A model generated the notes under the pieces. It saw only the letters and a program-made list of their open reading frames with translations. It was not told the origin of the DNA and made no database searches. Position numbers and translations under genes: made by a program. 64,000 bases of DNA from Nakamurella silvestris. Lineage in GTDB: Bacteria > Actinomycetota > Actinomycetes > Mycobacteriales > Nakamurellaceae. Location of the stretch: NCBI GenBank assembly GCA_003576535.1, contig QXCQ01000088.1, forward strand, positions 1 through 64,000, in the 5' to 3' direction. Of the stretch, positions 43,659-52,839 are shown one piece after another (the first letter of the stretch is position 1; each line of letters begins with the position of its first letter).

Positions 43659-45277
43659 CAGTTCCTCTCAGATCGTAGTACCCGGCCGGCCAGGTCTCCG
43701 GTGACAACACCGTCCTGTACGGCAAACACACCGTTCACCAGAACGTGCTGCACCCCGACCGGCGTGGTGCGCGGATGGGCGTAGGTGGCGCGATCGGCGA
43801 CGGTCTGCGGATCGAAGACAACCAGGTCGGCGGCGGCCCCGGGGGCAACCCGCCCCCGATCCGTCGCGCCGATCCGATCCGCAGAACGAGAGGTCATGTG
43901 TTGCACGGCTTCTGCCAGTGTGAGCACACCCTCCTCGCGTACGTACCGGCCGAGCATCCGGGGAAAGGTACCCCAGCCCCGGGGGTGCGGGCGGTCGCCG
44001 ACCAGGATCCCGTCGCTCCCCACCGTGTGGCCGGGATGGGTCATCAGCCGTCGGACATGGTCCTCGACACCGATGTGCATGATGCAGGAGGCGGCAAGGC
44101 CACTGGCCACCAGGAGATCGAAACACAGGTCCGCAGCGGGCACACCTCGTCGGCGTGCGGCAGTGGCAAGGTCCGTCCCGACGACATCGGCGAACTCCGC
44201 CGAACCGTTGACTCCGGAGATCACCACGGTCGACCAGTCGATCGGCACCCCCTGGTGTCCGTCCGATCCCAGGACCTCCATTTCGTGCCTTACCCGTTCG
44301 CGCACGGCGGCGTCCTGCAGGATGCGGAGCTGGTGGTCCGTCGGGCCGACCTGGGTCCAACTCGGGAGCTGGGCCTGCAGGGTCGACATGCCCGCGAGGT
44401 AGGGATAGCTGTCGAAGGTCAGGTCGACACCGGCGGCGATCGCCTGGTCGAACATGGCCACCAGTTCGTCGATTCGTCCGGCGTTGCGCGGGAAGCTCAG
44501 GTGTGCATGGGCCAGATGCAGGGAAACGCCACTGGCAGCGGCGATCTCGATGCACTCGGCGTAACCCTGCATCACCGTGGCACCGTAGTTCCGGTGGTGC
44601 GGGCAGAAGTAGCCACCCTCTTGTGCGACCACCCGGCACAGCGCCACCAGCTCCGCGGTGTCGGAGAACATCCCCGGGGTGTACGTCAGCCCGACGGACA
44701 AGCCGACAGCGCCGGCCCGCAACGACGTCCGTAGGATCGCGCACATCCGTTGCAGCTCGAGGTCTGTCGCCGCCCGGTCCTGGTCACCGACCACGAGCAG
44801 GCGAAGGTTGCCGTGCGGCACCAGGTAGGCGGTGTTCACCGCAGTCCCGGAGTCCAACCGTGCCAGGTAGCCCTCGACGGACAGCCAATCCCACCGGAAG
44901 CCGGCGGGATCGCCGTTCCACCCGTGAAGCTGGCGGCGGAGCCGCCGCAACGAGTCGGCGTCCACCGGGGCATAGCTCAGTCCGTCCTGGCCGAGGACCT
45001 CGGTGGTGACACCCTGCAGCAGAACGGCCTCGTGCGCTGGGTTCGCCAGGATCTGGAGATCGGAATGGGCATGCATGTTGATGAATCCGGGGGCCACGAC
45101 GAGTCCTTCGACGTCCACGACCCGTCCCTGGAGGGCCGGCGTGCGAGCCGAGTCGGGGGTACGGACGTCGATGATGCGCCCGGCCGACAGACTGACATCG
45201 GCTCGTAGCGGCCCGGCCCCCGTGCCGTCGACAACGGTGCCACCCCGGAGGACTACCGGCCTGCCGTTGCTGTCCAT
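43658..45277 (-). CDS. N-acyl-D-amino-acid deacylase family amidohydrolase
   Basis: This 539-aa amidohydrolase is of the D-aminoacylase type. The metal-binding HxH is in GFINMHAHSDLQIL, and later ligands are in LAHAHLSF and HIGVEDHVRR with the aspartate in VGSDGILVG. The C-terminal GRVAPGAAADLVVFD strand closes the small beta domain. The family removes an acyl group from D-amino acids or acts on related amides. ATG 45277 is 1 nt into the stop of the upstream oxidoreductase gene, so the genes are coupled. A long in-frame extension to 45709 is rejected as shadow coding. Confidence 0.88.
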   Translation of the reverse strand: MDSNGRPVVLRGGTVVDGTGAGPLRADVSLSAGRIIDVRTPDSARTPALQGRVVDVEGLVVAPGFINMHAHSDLQILANPAHEAVLLQGVTTEVLGQDGLSYAPVDADSLRRLRRQLHGWNGDPAGFRWDWLSVEGYLARLDSGTAVNTAYLVPHGNLRLLVVGDQDRAATDLELQRMCAILRTSLRAGAVGLSVGLTYTPGMFSDTAELVALCRVVAQEGGYFCPHHRNYGATVMQGYAECIEIAAASGVSLHLAHAHLSFPRNAGRIDELVAMFDQAIAAGVDLTFDSYPYLAGMSTLQAQLPSWTQVGPTDHQLRILQDAAVRERVRHEMEVLGSDGHQGVPIDWSTVVISGVNGSAEFADVVGTDLATAARRRGVPAADLCFDLLVASGLAASCIMHIGVEDHVRRLMTHPGHTVGSDGILVGDRPHPRGWGTFPRMLGRYVREEGVLTLAEAVQHMTSRSADRIGATDRGRVAPGAAADLVVFDPQTVADRATYAHPRTTPVGVQHVLVNGVFAVQDGVVTGDLAGRVLRSERN

Positions 45278-46323
45278 CACACCGACTCCGGTCGGCCGTT
45301 GCCGGCACTCCGGTAGATCGCCTCGGTCACCCGCACCACGTCGACCGCCAGGTCGGCGGACAGCCCGGCAGGCACCGCTGCCCCGTGGGCAACCTCCACC
45401 AGCGCGTGTGTCGGCCAGCCGGCCGCGTACGAACCGTCGGCCTCCTCTCGGGACGGTTCCCAGCGGTTCCCGTCGGCGCGCACGTACCGCACCACCCCCA
45501 GCGCGGTGTCGATCCAGATCTGGCCCTGTTCGCCGTGTATCGCCAGGTGCCACATCGGCACCACACTGTCGGGGTGGGTGCTGACGCAGCTCAGGACGCC
45601 GCTGCCACCGCCGGAGAAGGAGGCAAGAACCGCGTCGTGCAGGTCCACCCTGGCCGCGGGTGGCCAGGTCTGCGCATACACCTGGTCGATGCGCTCTCCG
45701 AGGACCCACATCAGCAGTCCCAGTTGATGACTCATCGACACCGCTGCGGTCCCACCGCCGGACACGTCCGGGTCGGTGTAGGTGGCAGGATCGGAACCGC
45801 CGGCCCCGCCCCAGCCGCCGTCGTCACCTCCGGTCAGCAGCCGCCGGGTGTTCACGGCCAGGTGCATCATCACGTGCTCGATCCGCCCCAGGCGCCCCGA
45901 CCGGATCAGCTCCCGGGCGGTACGGAAGGCAGGGGTGGCCGACCAGCCGAAGGCCACCAGCAGGGATCGGTCGTTGTCGACCGCCGAGGCCGTCATGGCA
46001 AGGGCATCCGAGGATGTGAGCGCAAAGGGCTTCTCCACCAGCACGGATGCGCCCGAGCGGAGTGCACCGATGACCTGCTGCCGGTGGACCGAAGGCGGGC
46101 TGGACACGATCACCGCGTCGAGCTCGTGGTCCAACGCCGCGCGCCAGTCGGTCTCGGCGTGGCCGGCACCGAACCGGCCTGCCGCGGCCTCGGCCAGTTC
46201 CTTGTCGGGCCGGCTGACCACCACGAGCTCGACATCGGGCCGGGAGGCCAGCACCGGGAGGTGGGTCGATTCCGACCACGCCCCGGCGCTGAGCACCCCG
46301 ACGCGCACTCTCGCCGGTCCCAT
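45277..46323 (-). CDS. Gfo/Idh/MocA family oxidoreductase (leftward operon)
   Basis: This 348-aa protein has an N-terminal Rossmann domain (RVGVLSAGAWSESTHLPVL, with the glycine motif altered to SAG) and the EKP motif in VLVEKPFAL that holds the catalytic lysine. A C-terminal alpha/beta domain follows, with a Gly-rich loop (GGDDGGWGGAGGSD). Family enzymes oxidise or reduce sugars with NAD(P). ATG 46323 overlaps the permease stop by 1 nt. A sugar or cyclitol taken up by the adjoining ABC system is the likely substrate. Confidence 0.88.
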   Translation of the reverse strand: MGPARVRVGVLSAGAWSESTHLPVLASRPDVELVVVSRPDKELAEAAAGRFGAGHAETDWRAALDHELDAVIVSSPPSVHRQQVIGALRSGASVLVEKPFALTSSDALAMTASAVDNDRSLLVAFGWSATPAFRTARELIRSGRLGRIEHVMMHLAVNTRRLLTGGDDGGWGGAGGSDPATYTDPDVSGGGTAAVSMSHQLGLLMWVLGERIDQVYAQTWPPAARVDLHDAVLASFSGGGSGVLSCVSTHPDSVVPMWHLAIHGEQGQIWIDTALGVVRYVRADGNRWEPSREEADGSYAAGWPTHALVEVAHGAAVPAGLSADLAVDVVRVTEAIYRSAGNGRPESV

Positions 46324-47213
46324 CAGCGTCCGCCCATCCCGGTGAGCGTCGCACCTTGGATGAAGGCGCGCTGCACCAGCAGGAACACCACCACGATCGG
46401 CGCGATCGTGATCAACGAGACCGCCATCATGTGGTTGTAGTCGGTGACGTGCTGACCCTGGAAGAGTTTCAGACCGACGGCGAGGGTGTACTTGTCCAGG
46501 CTCCGCAGGTAGATGATCGGCCCGATCACGTTGTTCCAGTTCGCGACGAACGAGAACACCGTGACCGCCACCAGCGGAGGCTTGGACAACGGCAGGATGA
46601 TGCTCCACAGGATGCGCCAGTCGGAGGCGCCGTCGATCCGCGCGGCGTCGTCCAGTTCCTGCGGGATGGTCAGGAAGAACTGACGCAGCAGGAAGATGTA
46701 GAACGCGTTCCCGAACCACGCCGGCAGGATGAGCGGCCACAACGTGTTCACCATGCCGGCCTTGCTGAACATGATGAACTGCGGGACGAGCAGTACCTCG
46801 GCCGGGATCATCATGGTCGCCAGGGTGATGGCGAAGATGGCCCCGCGGCCCCGGGTCTTGAGTCGGGCGAACGCGTAGGCGGGCAAGATGCAGGAGATCA
46901 ACGTGCCGATCACCGAAAGTCCCGTGACCAGAACGGTGTTGATGGTGAAGCGGGTGAAAGGCAGCGCCTTCCAGCCGTCGGGGTAGTTCTCCCAGTGGAA
47001 GGTCGACGGGATGAACTCCGGTGGGAAGGACAGCACGCCCTGGCTCGACTTGAGCGAGGTGGTGAACATCCACAACAGGGGGAGGAGGTAGATCCCGGCA
47101 CCGGCGATCAGCAGCACGTAGGCCGCGGTACGCGCGGCACGGGCCTTCCGGATCGTGGAAACGCCGCCGGCCGACCAGGCGATTTCTGCGGCGATACGCG
47201 ATTGCCGCTTCAT
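46323..47213 (-). CDS. Carbohydrate ABC transporter permease (MalG type)
   Basis: This 296-aa membrane protein has six transmembrane segments. The cytoplasmic EAA loop is LDDAARIDGASDWRILWSII, which contacts the ATPase. The N-terminal LLPLLWMFTTSLKSS is typical of the MalG/UgpE branch. ATG 47213 overlaps the stop of the MalF-type permease by 4 nt (ATGA). No ATPase gene is in this operon, so a shared MsmK-type ATPase elsewhere is expected. Confidence 0.92.
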   Translation of the reverse strand: MKRQSRIAAEIAWSAGGVSTIRKARAARTAAYVLLIAGAGIYLLPLLWMFTTSLKSSQGVLSFPPEFIPSTFHWENYPDGWKALPFTRFTINTVLVTGLSVIGTLISCILPAYAFARLKTRGRGAIFAITLATMMIPAEVLLVPQFIMFSKAGMVNTLWPLILPAWFGNAFYIFLLRQFFLTIPQELDDAARIDGASDWRILWSIILPLSKPPLVAVTVFSFVANWNNVIGPIIYLRSLDKYTLAVGLKLFQGQHVTDYNHMMAVSLITIAPIVVVFLLVQRAFIQGATLTGMGGR

Positions 47214-48187
47214 TTCGACTCGTAGTGGACCCAGCGACGGGCAAACAAGAACTGCACCGCCGTAATCAACATGATGATCCCGAACAATCCCACGGCCAAG
47301 GCGGACGCATAGCCCATGTCGAAGTATTGGAAGGCCTGTCGGTAGATGTACAGGCCGTACAACAGGGTGGAGTTCGACGGTCCGCCGTCGGTCATGATCA
47401 GGACAAGGGTGTAGGCCTGAAGACTCCCGATGAAGCCGGTGATCATGTTGAAGAAGATCACCGGCGACATCATCGGTACCGTCACGTGCCAGAACCGCCC
47501 CCACCAGCCCGCTCCGTCGATCGTTGCCGCCTCGTACAGGGTCACCGAGACGCCTTGCAGGCCCGCCAGGTAGATCACGATGGTGTTGCCGGCACCCCAC
47601 ACGCTCATGATGATCAGGGCGGGGATGGCCCAGGACGGAGCCGTCAACCAGCCAGGTCCTTGAATTCCTATCTTGCCGAGAACGAAATTCAGCAGCCCGA
47701 AGTCCGGATGCAGAATGTTCGTCCAGAGCAGGGCCGTTCCCACACCGGCGACGATGGCGGGCAGGTAGAAGATCGCCCGGAAGATGCCGATACCCCTGAC
47801 CTTCTGGTTCAACAGGATGGCGATCAGGAAGGTGGAGGAGACGCTGGCGAGCGTGGCCCCACCGCCGAAGTACAGCGTGTTCCAAATAGCTTTCAGCAGT
47901 ACTTCGTCGGAGAACATCCGCTGGTAGTTGCCCAACCCGATCCAGTGCGGGGTCGTCAGGAGCGACCAGTCGGTCAGGCTCAGCCCGAAGGTGGCCAGCA
48001 CCGGCCCGCCGGAGAAGACCACCAACCCGACGATCCAGGGGGTGAGGAACAAGTAGAAACGACGCGATTCGGCCTTGGCCAGCGGGGAATTCCGCTTCAC
48101 CTTCTTGGCGGCGCGCGCACTCATCTCACGCGGCACCTCGGGCAACGGCGGAGCGGGTGGTTCTGCCAGCGTCTTCTGCCCAGCCAC
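47210..48187 (-). CDS. Carbohydrate ABC transporter permease (MalF/UgpA type)
   Basis: This 325-aa membrane protein has a Lys/Arg-rich N-terminal tail (about 1-45) and six transmembrane segments starting with FYLFLTPWIVGLVVF. The EAA loop is LYEAATIDGAGWWGRFWHVT. The translation start is GTG 48187, immediately after the stop of the binding-protein gene. With the following MalG-type subunit it forms the membrane channel of the sugar importer. Confidence 0.92.
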   Translation of the reverse strand: MAGQKTLAEPPAPPLPEVPREMSARAAKKVKRNSPLAKAESRRFYLFLTPWIVGLVVFSGGPVLATFGLSLTDWSLLTTPHWIGLGNYQRMFSDEVLLKAIWNTLYFGGGATLASVSSTFLIAILLNQKVRGIGIFRAIFYLPAIVAGVGTALLWTNILHPDFGLLNFVLGKIGIQGPGWLTAPSWAIPALIIMSVWGAGNTIVIYLAGLQGVSVTLYEAATIDGAGWWGRFWHVTVPMMSPVIFFNMITGFIGSLQAYTLVLIMTDGGPSNSTLLYGLYIYRQAFQYFDMGYASALAVGLFGIIMLITAVQFLFARRWVHYESK

Positions 48188-49657
48188 CTAGCTGCGATTC
48201 TGAGCGAGAATGGGCGTCAGCTTCTGCACGATCTCGTTGCAGGCGTCCTCGACCGATTTGTTGCCACCGAGCACTTCGTCCCAGATGGGGCGGCTGGTCG
48301 CATCGACCTTCGGTGTCGCCGGCGCGAAGTTCACCCCTTCCGTCGTGGCGTAACTGGTCAGGGCGTCCAATGCGAATTTCGCACCCTCGGGCGCGTACTC
48401 GGAGGTCAGGTACGCATCCCAGGCCGAGGCCCGCGACGGGCTGCCCAGACCGGTGCTGGCCCACATGAACTGCTGGCCGGCGGAGGAGAGGTATTCGTTG
48501 AGGTAGATCCACGCCGCATCAGGATTCTGACACTGCTTGGTGATCGAGTAGCCGCTCCCCGCAGCGGCCGTCGTGTGCCGCTTCGGCCCCTTGGGGTAGG
48601 GGGCGATCGCCCAGTCGAACTCGGCCTGCTCGATCAGGCCGGAAGCGGCCCAGGTGCCTTGGATGGCCATGGCGGCGCGGCCCAGCGTGAAGGCGTCGGC
48701 ACCGAGGGCCTTGCTGTCGGCGTCGGTCGGCATCATGCCGTTGTTCAGGAACGGATCCATCCACCACTTGGCGGCATCGATCGCTGCCTGTTCGCCCAGC
48801 AGACAGCTGGTTTCGTCGTCGTTGAGGTAGCGCCCGCCGAACGGTGCCAGGTAGTTGGCGCTGAAGAACCCGTCCGGGTAAGGGACCCCGTTGAGTCCGA
48901 AGATCTTGTCCCGGCCGGATCCGCTGGTCAGCTTCAGACCGGCCGCCTTGAGGTCGTCCAGGGTCCAATCGGCGGTGGGTGCCGGCACCCCGCCCTTGGC
49001 GAAGATCTCCTTGTTGTAGAACAACATCAGCGGACCGCAGTCGTAAGGGATCGAGTAGAGCTTGCCGTCGTTCTGGTAGAAGGTCAGCGCCGGTTTGGTG
49101 AAGTCGTCGATGTCGAAATCGGTCTGCTTGGCGATGTAGTCGTCGAGGGGGAGGAACCACCCCGCACGCAGGAACTGCTGGACCCAGCCGTAGGTCACCA
49201 CCATGATGTCGGGTGCCGACCCGCCGGCCATCTGCGTCAGGTATTTCTGCAGGTAGTCGGCGAACGGGGTCACTTCGGTGACGATCTTGATGTTGGGGTG
49301 GCGACTCATGAAGAACTCGTCGAACTGGCCCTGCCGTTCCAGCAGCGACGCCGGCCAGGTGCTCGCGATGGTGATGGTGACCGGCTCGGTCGGTTCCGGG
49401 ATGGCGGTGGTCGGCCATTCGAGCTTGGCCAGCATCGCTTTGGCGTCCTCGGCGTTGTAGAGCCCGGACGGAGCCGACGGGGCGGTCGTCGACGGGCCGG
49501 CCCCGGTCTGCTGCTGCTGCGCCGTCCCGCAGGCCGCGGTGGTGAAGAGGCCGGCCCCGGCCAGCCCGGCTATCGAGGAGTACTTCAGGAAATTGCGTCG
49601 AGACGTACCACTGCCGGATCGTCCGGAAGACGCAGGCGTGCCGAATTCGTGCGACAT
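48188..49657 (-). CDS. Tat-exported sugar-binding lipoprotein (ABC transporter)
   Basis: This 489-aa family 1 extracellular solute-binding protein has a twin-arginine signal (SRRNFLKYSSIAGLAG) and ends the signal peptide with a lipobox (TTAAC), so it should be a Tat-dependent lipoprotein. The mature part has the usual features of sugar-binding proteins (APDIMVVTYGW, FYNKEIFAKGG, AAMAIQGTWA). Length is at the long end for the family. ATG 49657 follows a rightly placed AAAGGACC; an upstream TTG at 49711 gives a longer frame without a good signal. It heads the leftward operon. Confidence 0.92.
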   Translation of the reverse strand: MSHEFGTPASSGRSGSGTSRRNFLKYSSIAGLAGAGLFTTAACGTAQQQQTGAGPSTTAPSAPSGLYNAEDAKAMLAKLEWPTTAIPEPTEPVTITIASTWPASLLERQGQFDEFFMSRHPNIKIVTEVTPFADYLQKYLTQMAGGSAPDIMVVTYGWVQQFLRAGWFLPLDDYIAKQTDFDIDDFTKPALTFYQNDGKLYSIPYDCGPLMLFYNKEIFAKGGVPAPTADWTLDDLKAAGLKLTSGSGRDKIFGLNGVPYPDGFFSANYLAPFGGRYLNDDETSCLLGEQAAIDAAKWWMDPFLNNGMMPTDADSKALGADAFTLGRAAMAIQGTWAASGLIEQAEFDWAIAPYPKGPKRHTTAAAGSGYSITKQCQNPDAAWIYLNEYLSSAGQQFMWASTGLGSPSRASAWDAYLTSEYAPEGAKFALDALTSYATTEGVNFAPATPKVDATSRPIWDEVLGGNKSVEDACNEIVQKLTPILAQNRS

Positions 49658-49885
49658 CTTGGTCCTTTCTGGCGGAACTAGATTCGTGAGGAGGGTGGGC
49701 GCATCGAACAAGCGACCACAAGGGGCGTCGGTGACGACAGATGTTGGTGCACAGCCTTTGTGCCCACCGGTCGGTCACGGTGTCACGCCTGTCCGCTCAC
49801 CTGCCGACCGAGACCGGGTCGTGATGAGTCGAAGGCTGGTGTGTCATTCCCATGGTGTCACTACCGTAGGTCGAGTCACTTGTTG

Positions 49886-49915
49886 AACGTAGAGTCTCAC
49901 AACACCGACGGTCAA
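49886..49915 (-). promoter_or_regulatory. Leftward sigma70-type promoter
   Basis: On the leftward strand TTGACC (complement of 49910-49915), an 18-bp spacer, then TACGTT (complement of 49886-49891). Transcription would give a leader of about 220 nt before the solute-binding lipoprotein ATG. Confidence 0.55.
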
Positions 49916-49981
49916 TACCTACGGGCAAACTTTCTGCCTCGTGACCTCATGGGATGCAATAGGAGTCGTGAATTTTGGGTC

Positions 49982-50010
49982 TTGACCAATCGGTGGACCG
50001 ACCCTAACCT
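49982..50010 (+). promoter_or_regulatory. Rightward sigma70-type promoter
   Basis: TTGACC (49982-49987), a 17-bp spacer, then TAACCT (50005-50010). Transcription should begin near 50017, giving a leader of about 140 nt before the CGNR regulator gene. Confidence 0.6.
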
Positions 50011-50157
50011 GGTGATGAGCAACAGAGCTGTTGGTCATGACGCACGGTGTATCACCCGAATTGTCGGGGGAGTCGCCGGAGCACCGTGAGTGAAGTCTGG
50101 ACATCCGGTCCAACCAGAGCCCCGCCGAAATGCGAAAGCCCTATCCAGGAGCGTTGA

Positions 50158-50700
50158 GTGCACTCCACCAATGAGCACACCCTCCGAACGACGACCGCCC
50201 TGATCAACTCGGGCGAGCCGGCCTCCCCTGTCGAACTGCTGGGAGACGTCGACGTCATCCAGGAGTTCATCAGGGAATGGACCGTGACGGAGGTGGAACC
50301 ACCGACGCCGGCGGACATCCGGCCGCTGCACGTGCTGCGGCGTCGGTTGCGACCGGTCTTCATCGCTCCCAGTACGGAGCAGAAGCTGGCGATCGTGAAC
50401 GATCTGCTGGCCGGCGCACCGATCCAGCCGCGCGTTGTCAAACATGACGACCTGGGCACCCACATCCACTACTTCCCGCTGCAGGCGTCGTTGTCGGACC
50501 ATTTGACGGCGGACTGCGCCATGGCATTGGCCGAGTTGCTCGCCGAGGACGACGGCGACCGGCTCCGGGTCTGCCAGGCCGACGACTGCGCGCGGGTGTT
50601 CGTCGACTTCTCCCGTAACAAGTCGAAGTTGTACTGCGACAGCAAACGTTGCGGAAACAGGGTCAACGCGGCGTCCTACCGGGCCCGTTTGCGTACCTGA
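50158..50700 (+). CDS. CGNR zinc-finger regulator with ABATE-like domain
   Basis: This 180-aa protein has an N-terminal ABATE-like ligand region (about 1-120) and a C-terminal CGNR zinc finger: CQADDC (cysteines about 139 and 144) and CDSKRCGNR (about 160-168), followed by a basic RARLRT end. This family is thought to comprise transcription regulators binding DNA through the CGNR domain. GTG 50158 follows AGGAG by 6 nt. It is first in the rightward operon, next to the divergent promoters, so it is the best candidate for local control; the inducer is unknown. Confidence 0.88.
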   Translation: MHSTNEHTLRTTTALINSGEPASPVELLGDVDVIQEFIREWTVTEVEPPTPADIRPLHVLRRRLRPVFIAPSTEQKLAIVNDLLAGAPIQPRVVKHDDLGTHIHYFPLQASLSDHLTADCAMALAELLAEDDGDRLRVCQADDCARVFVDFSRNKSKLYCDSKRCGNRVNAASYRARLRT

Positions 50701-50817
50701 ACCGCTCGACCCGCACCATCTCGCGCCGCCAACGGCGGTGGCCGCGAGTCGCTTCACCCTGCTCGCATCCGAAGGCGAGCGATCCCGCACACCCCGCGTT
50801 AGATTGGACATTGTTCC

Positions 50818-52839
50818 GTGTCGGACTCAACCCTCCCCGCTGTGCCCACCCGCCCGGGGAAAACCCTGCCCTCCAGGCACATTCATCTGGACTTCCACAC
50901 CTCGCCGGCGGTGACCGATGTCGGTCGTGACTTCGATGCCGACGAGTTCGCCGAAACCCTGGAAGGCGCGGGTATCAGATCCATCACCGTGTTCGCCAAG
51001 TGCCACCACGGTATGGCCTACTACCCGACGGAAGTCGGCCAGACCCATCCAGGACTGTCCCGCGATCTCCTCGGCGAGCAGATCGCCGCCTGTCATCGCC
51101 GCGGCATCCAGGTGGCCGCCTACATCAGCGTCATGTACGACCAGCGGGTCTGGAACGCCGAGGGCGGCTCGCGCGTCCTGGCGCGGGACGGCAGCCCGGT
51201 CGGTCTGCGCGCGACCGCCGGCCCGCTGTCCGGGGAACTGGGAAAGCTCTGTCTCAACACCCCCTACCTGGATTACGTCACCGCCATGGCCACCGAGGTG
51301 CTGCAGAAGTACGACGTGGACGGTCTGTTCTTCGACAACGTCCAGTACGGCGGACACATCGGCGACGGCGCCATCTGTTTCTGCGTGCAGTGCGTGGCCG
51401 ATCGCCGGGCACTGGGGATCGCCCCCGATGACCGGCAGGGCCACCTGGCGCACATGGAGAACATGATCGACGGCGCTCTGGCCAGGATGTTCGGAGCCGT
51501 CGCCGCGGTGCGGCCCGATGTCTCCACCTTCGTGAACGGCCAGCTCGTGATGGGAGCCCCTGCGTCCTACCTGCGACGGATCGCTCCGCGTTACCGGCAC
51601 CTGGAGATCGAGTCGCTGCCCGGCGGCGACTGGGGGTACACCCATTTCCCCATCGCTGTCCGCGCCATGCGGAAGTTCGGCCTCGACATGATGGGCATGA
51701 CGGGGGCCTTCCACCGGAGCTGGGGAGATTTCGGCAGCGTCCGGACCCAGGAGGCCACCGATTACGAGTGCGAGATGATGCTCGCGCAGGGGGCGAAAGT
51801 GGCTGTCGGGGATCACCTTCACCCCTATGGCGTGTTGAACAAGACGGCCTACGAGCGGATCGGCAACACCTTCCGCGGGGCAGCGGCGAAGGAACCGTGG
51901 ACAGCGGATGCGGTACCGGTCACCGAGATCGGCGTGCTGATCAGCCCGGAGACGATCTACTCGCCCGCGGTTCTGGGTGCGAGCAAGATGCTGACGCAGC
52001 TGCGGCACCAGTTCGACCTGGTGGACGACGAAGCGGATTTCAGCGACTATCGTCTGCTGATCCTGCCGGACAACCACACGGTGTCGGCCGATCTCGCCAG
52101 GACCCTGGAGAAGTTCATCGCCGCGGGTGGTGCCGTGCTCGCCAGCGGGCAGTCGGTGCCGGCTGCCGTGGACGGACCGTACCTCGGCATCGAGCGGACC
52201 GACCCGTGGGACCATCAGGACCAGTACCTGCGCACCACCGGCGATCTGGAGGGATTCGCCCCCGACGTGCACATCGCGTACCGGAGCGGTCCGGTACCGA
52301 CCGCATCGGCCGATTCCGTGGTGCTGGCGCACTACTGGCGACCGTTCTTCGACAACTCCTACGAGCATTTCCAGGTCGAACAGGTCCCGCCGGCGGGTGA
52401 ATCCGCTGACGCCGCGATCGTGGCCACCGACACATCGGTGTATGTGGGCCCGCCGGTTTTCGGGGACTACGCGACCCACGCGTACCCACCGCACCGGGAC
52501 CTCGTCAGTGCCTGCATCAAGCGCCTGCTGCCGGATCCGGTGGTCACGGCGGAGGGCCCGTCGACCCTGCAGGCAACGGTCACGGCGCAACCCGGCCGTT
52601 CGGTGGTCCATCTGCTGCATTACGTGCCGGAAATGCGCGCGCCCGGAGTGGAGATCGTCGAGGACGCCTTCCCCTTGCATGATCTGGCTGTTCGCGTCCG
52701 GGCGGAAAGCCGGCCTGCTGCGGTGTATCTCGCACCGCAGCAGGAAGCCTTGGACTTCGAGTACATCGACGGTTACGTGCACACGGTCCTGCCGCGGATG
52801 GCGGGACACCAGATGCTGGTCGTCGAGGCAGATCGATGA
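50818..52839 (+). CDS. Glycoside hydrolase-like protein with beta-galactosidase trimerisation-type domain
   Basis: This 673-aa protein has an N-terminal TIM-barrel (about 15-360) of the hypothetical glycosyl hydrolase 6 (GHL6) type, for example HIHLDFHTSP, VAAYISVMYDQR and VDGLFFDNVQYGG. A flavodoxin-like domain follows (about 370-560: YRLLILPDNHTVSADLA, AAGGAVLASGQS) resembling the beta-galactosidase trimerisation domain, then a beta domain to the end. Candidate acid residues are the Asp of FFDNVQ and Glu of LEIESLPGG. There is no signal peptide, so the substrate is probably an imported oligosaccharide. GTG 50818 is 12 nt after TAGATT. Confidence 0.8.
   Translation: MSDSTLPAVPTRPGKTLPSRHIHLDFHTSPAVTDVGRDFDADEFAETLEGAGIRSITVFAKCHHGMAYYPTEVGQTHPGLSRDLLGEQIAACHRRGIQVAAYISVMYDQRVWNAEGGSRVLARDGSPVGLRATAGPLSGELGKLCLNTPYLDYVTAMATEVLQKYDVDGLFFDNVQYGGHIGDGAICFCVQCVADRRALGIAPDDRQGHLAHMENMIDGALARMFGAVAAVRPDVSTFVNGQLVMGAPASYLRRIAPRYRHLEIESLPGGDWGYTHFPIAVRAMRKFGLDMMGMTGAFHRSWGDFGSVRTQEATDYECEMMLAQGAKVAVGDHLHPYGVLNKTAYERIGNTFRGAAAKEPWTADAVPVTEIGVLISPETIYSPAVLGASKMLTQLRHQFDLVDDEADFSDYRLLILPDNHTVSADLARTLEKFIAAGGAVLASGQSVPAAVDGPYLGIERTDPWDHQDQYLRTTGDLEGFAPDVHIAYRSGPVPTASADSVVLAHYWRPFFDNSYEHFQVEQVPPAGESADAAIVATDTSVYVGPPVFGDYATHAYPPHRDLVSACIKRLLPDPVVTAEGPSTLQATVTAQPGRSVVHLLHYVPEMRAPGVEIVEDAFPLHDLAVRVRAESRPAAVYLAPQQEALDFEYIDGYVHTVLPRMAGHQMLVVEADR

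Larger units (their letters stand above)
49712..50157. promoter_or_regulatory. Divergent control region of the catabolic locus
   Basis: This 446-bp gap separates the two operons. Two sigma70-type promoters face outward, at 49886-49915 (leftward) and 49982-50010 (rightward). Between and around them are AT-richer patches and short repeats such as GTGTCA and GGTGTCAC near 49840-49857. It is the obvious place for a regulator to act; I could not fix an operator sequence. Confidence 0.6.

Noticed and set aside
49712-50157. A LacI- or GntR-type operator in the divergent region
   Set aside because: Short inverted elements are seen but none is symmetrical or repeated well enough to define a site.
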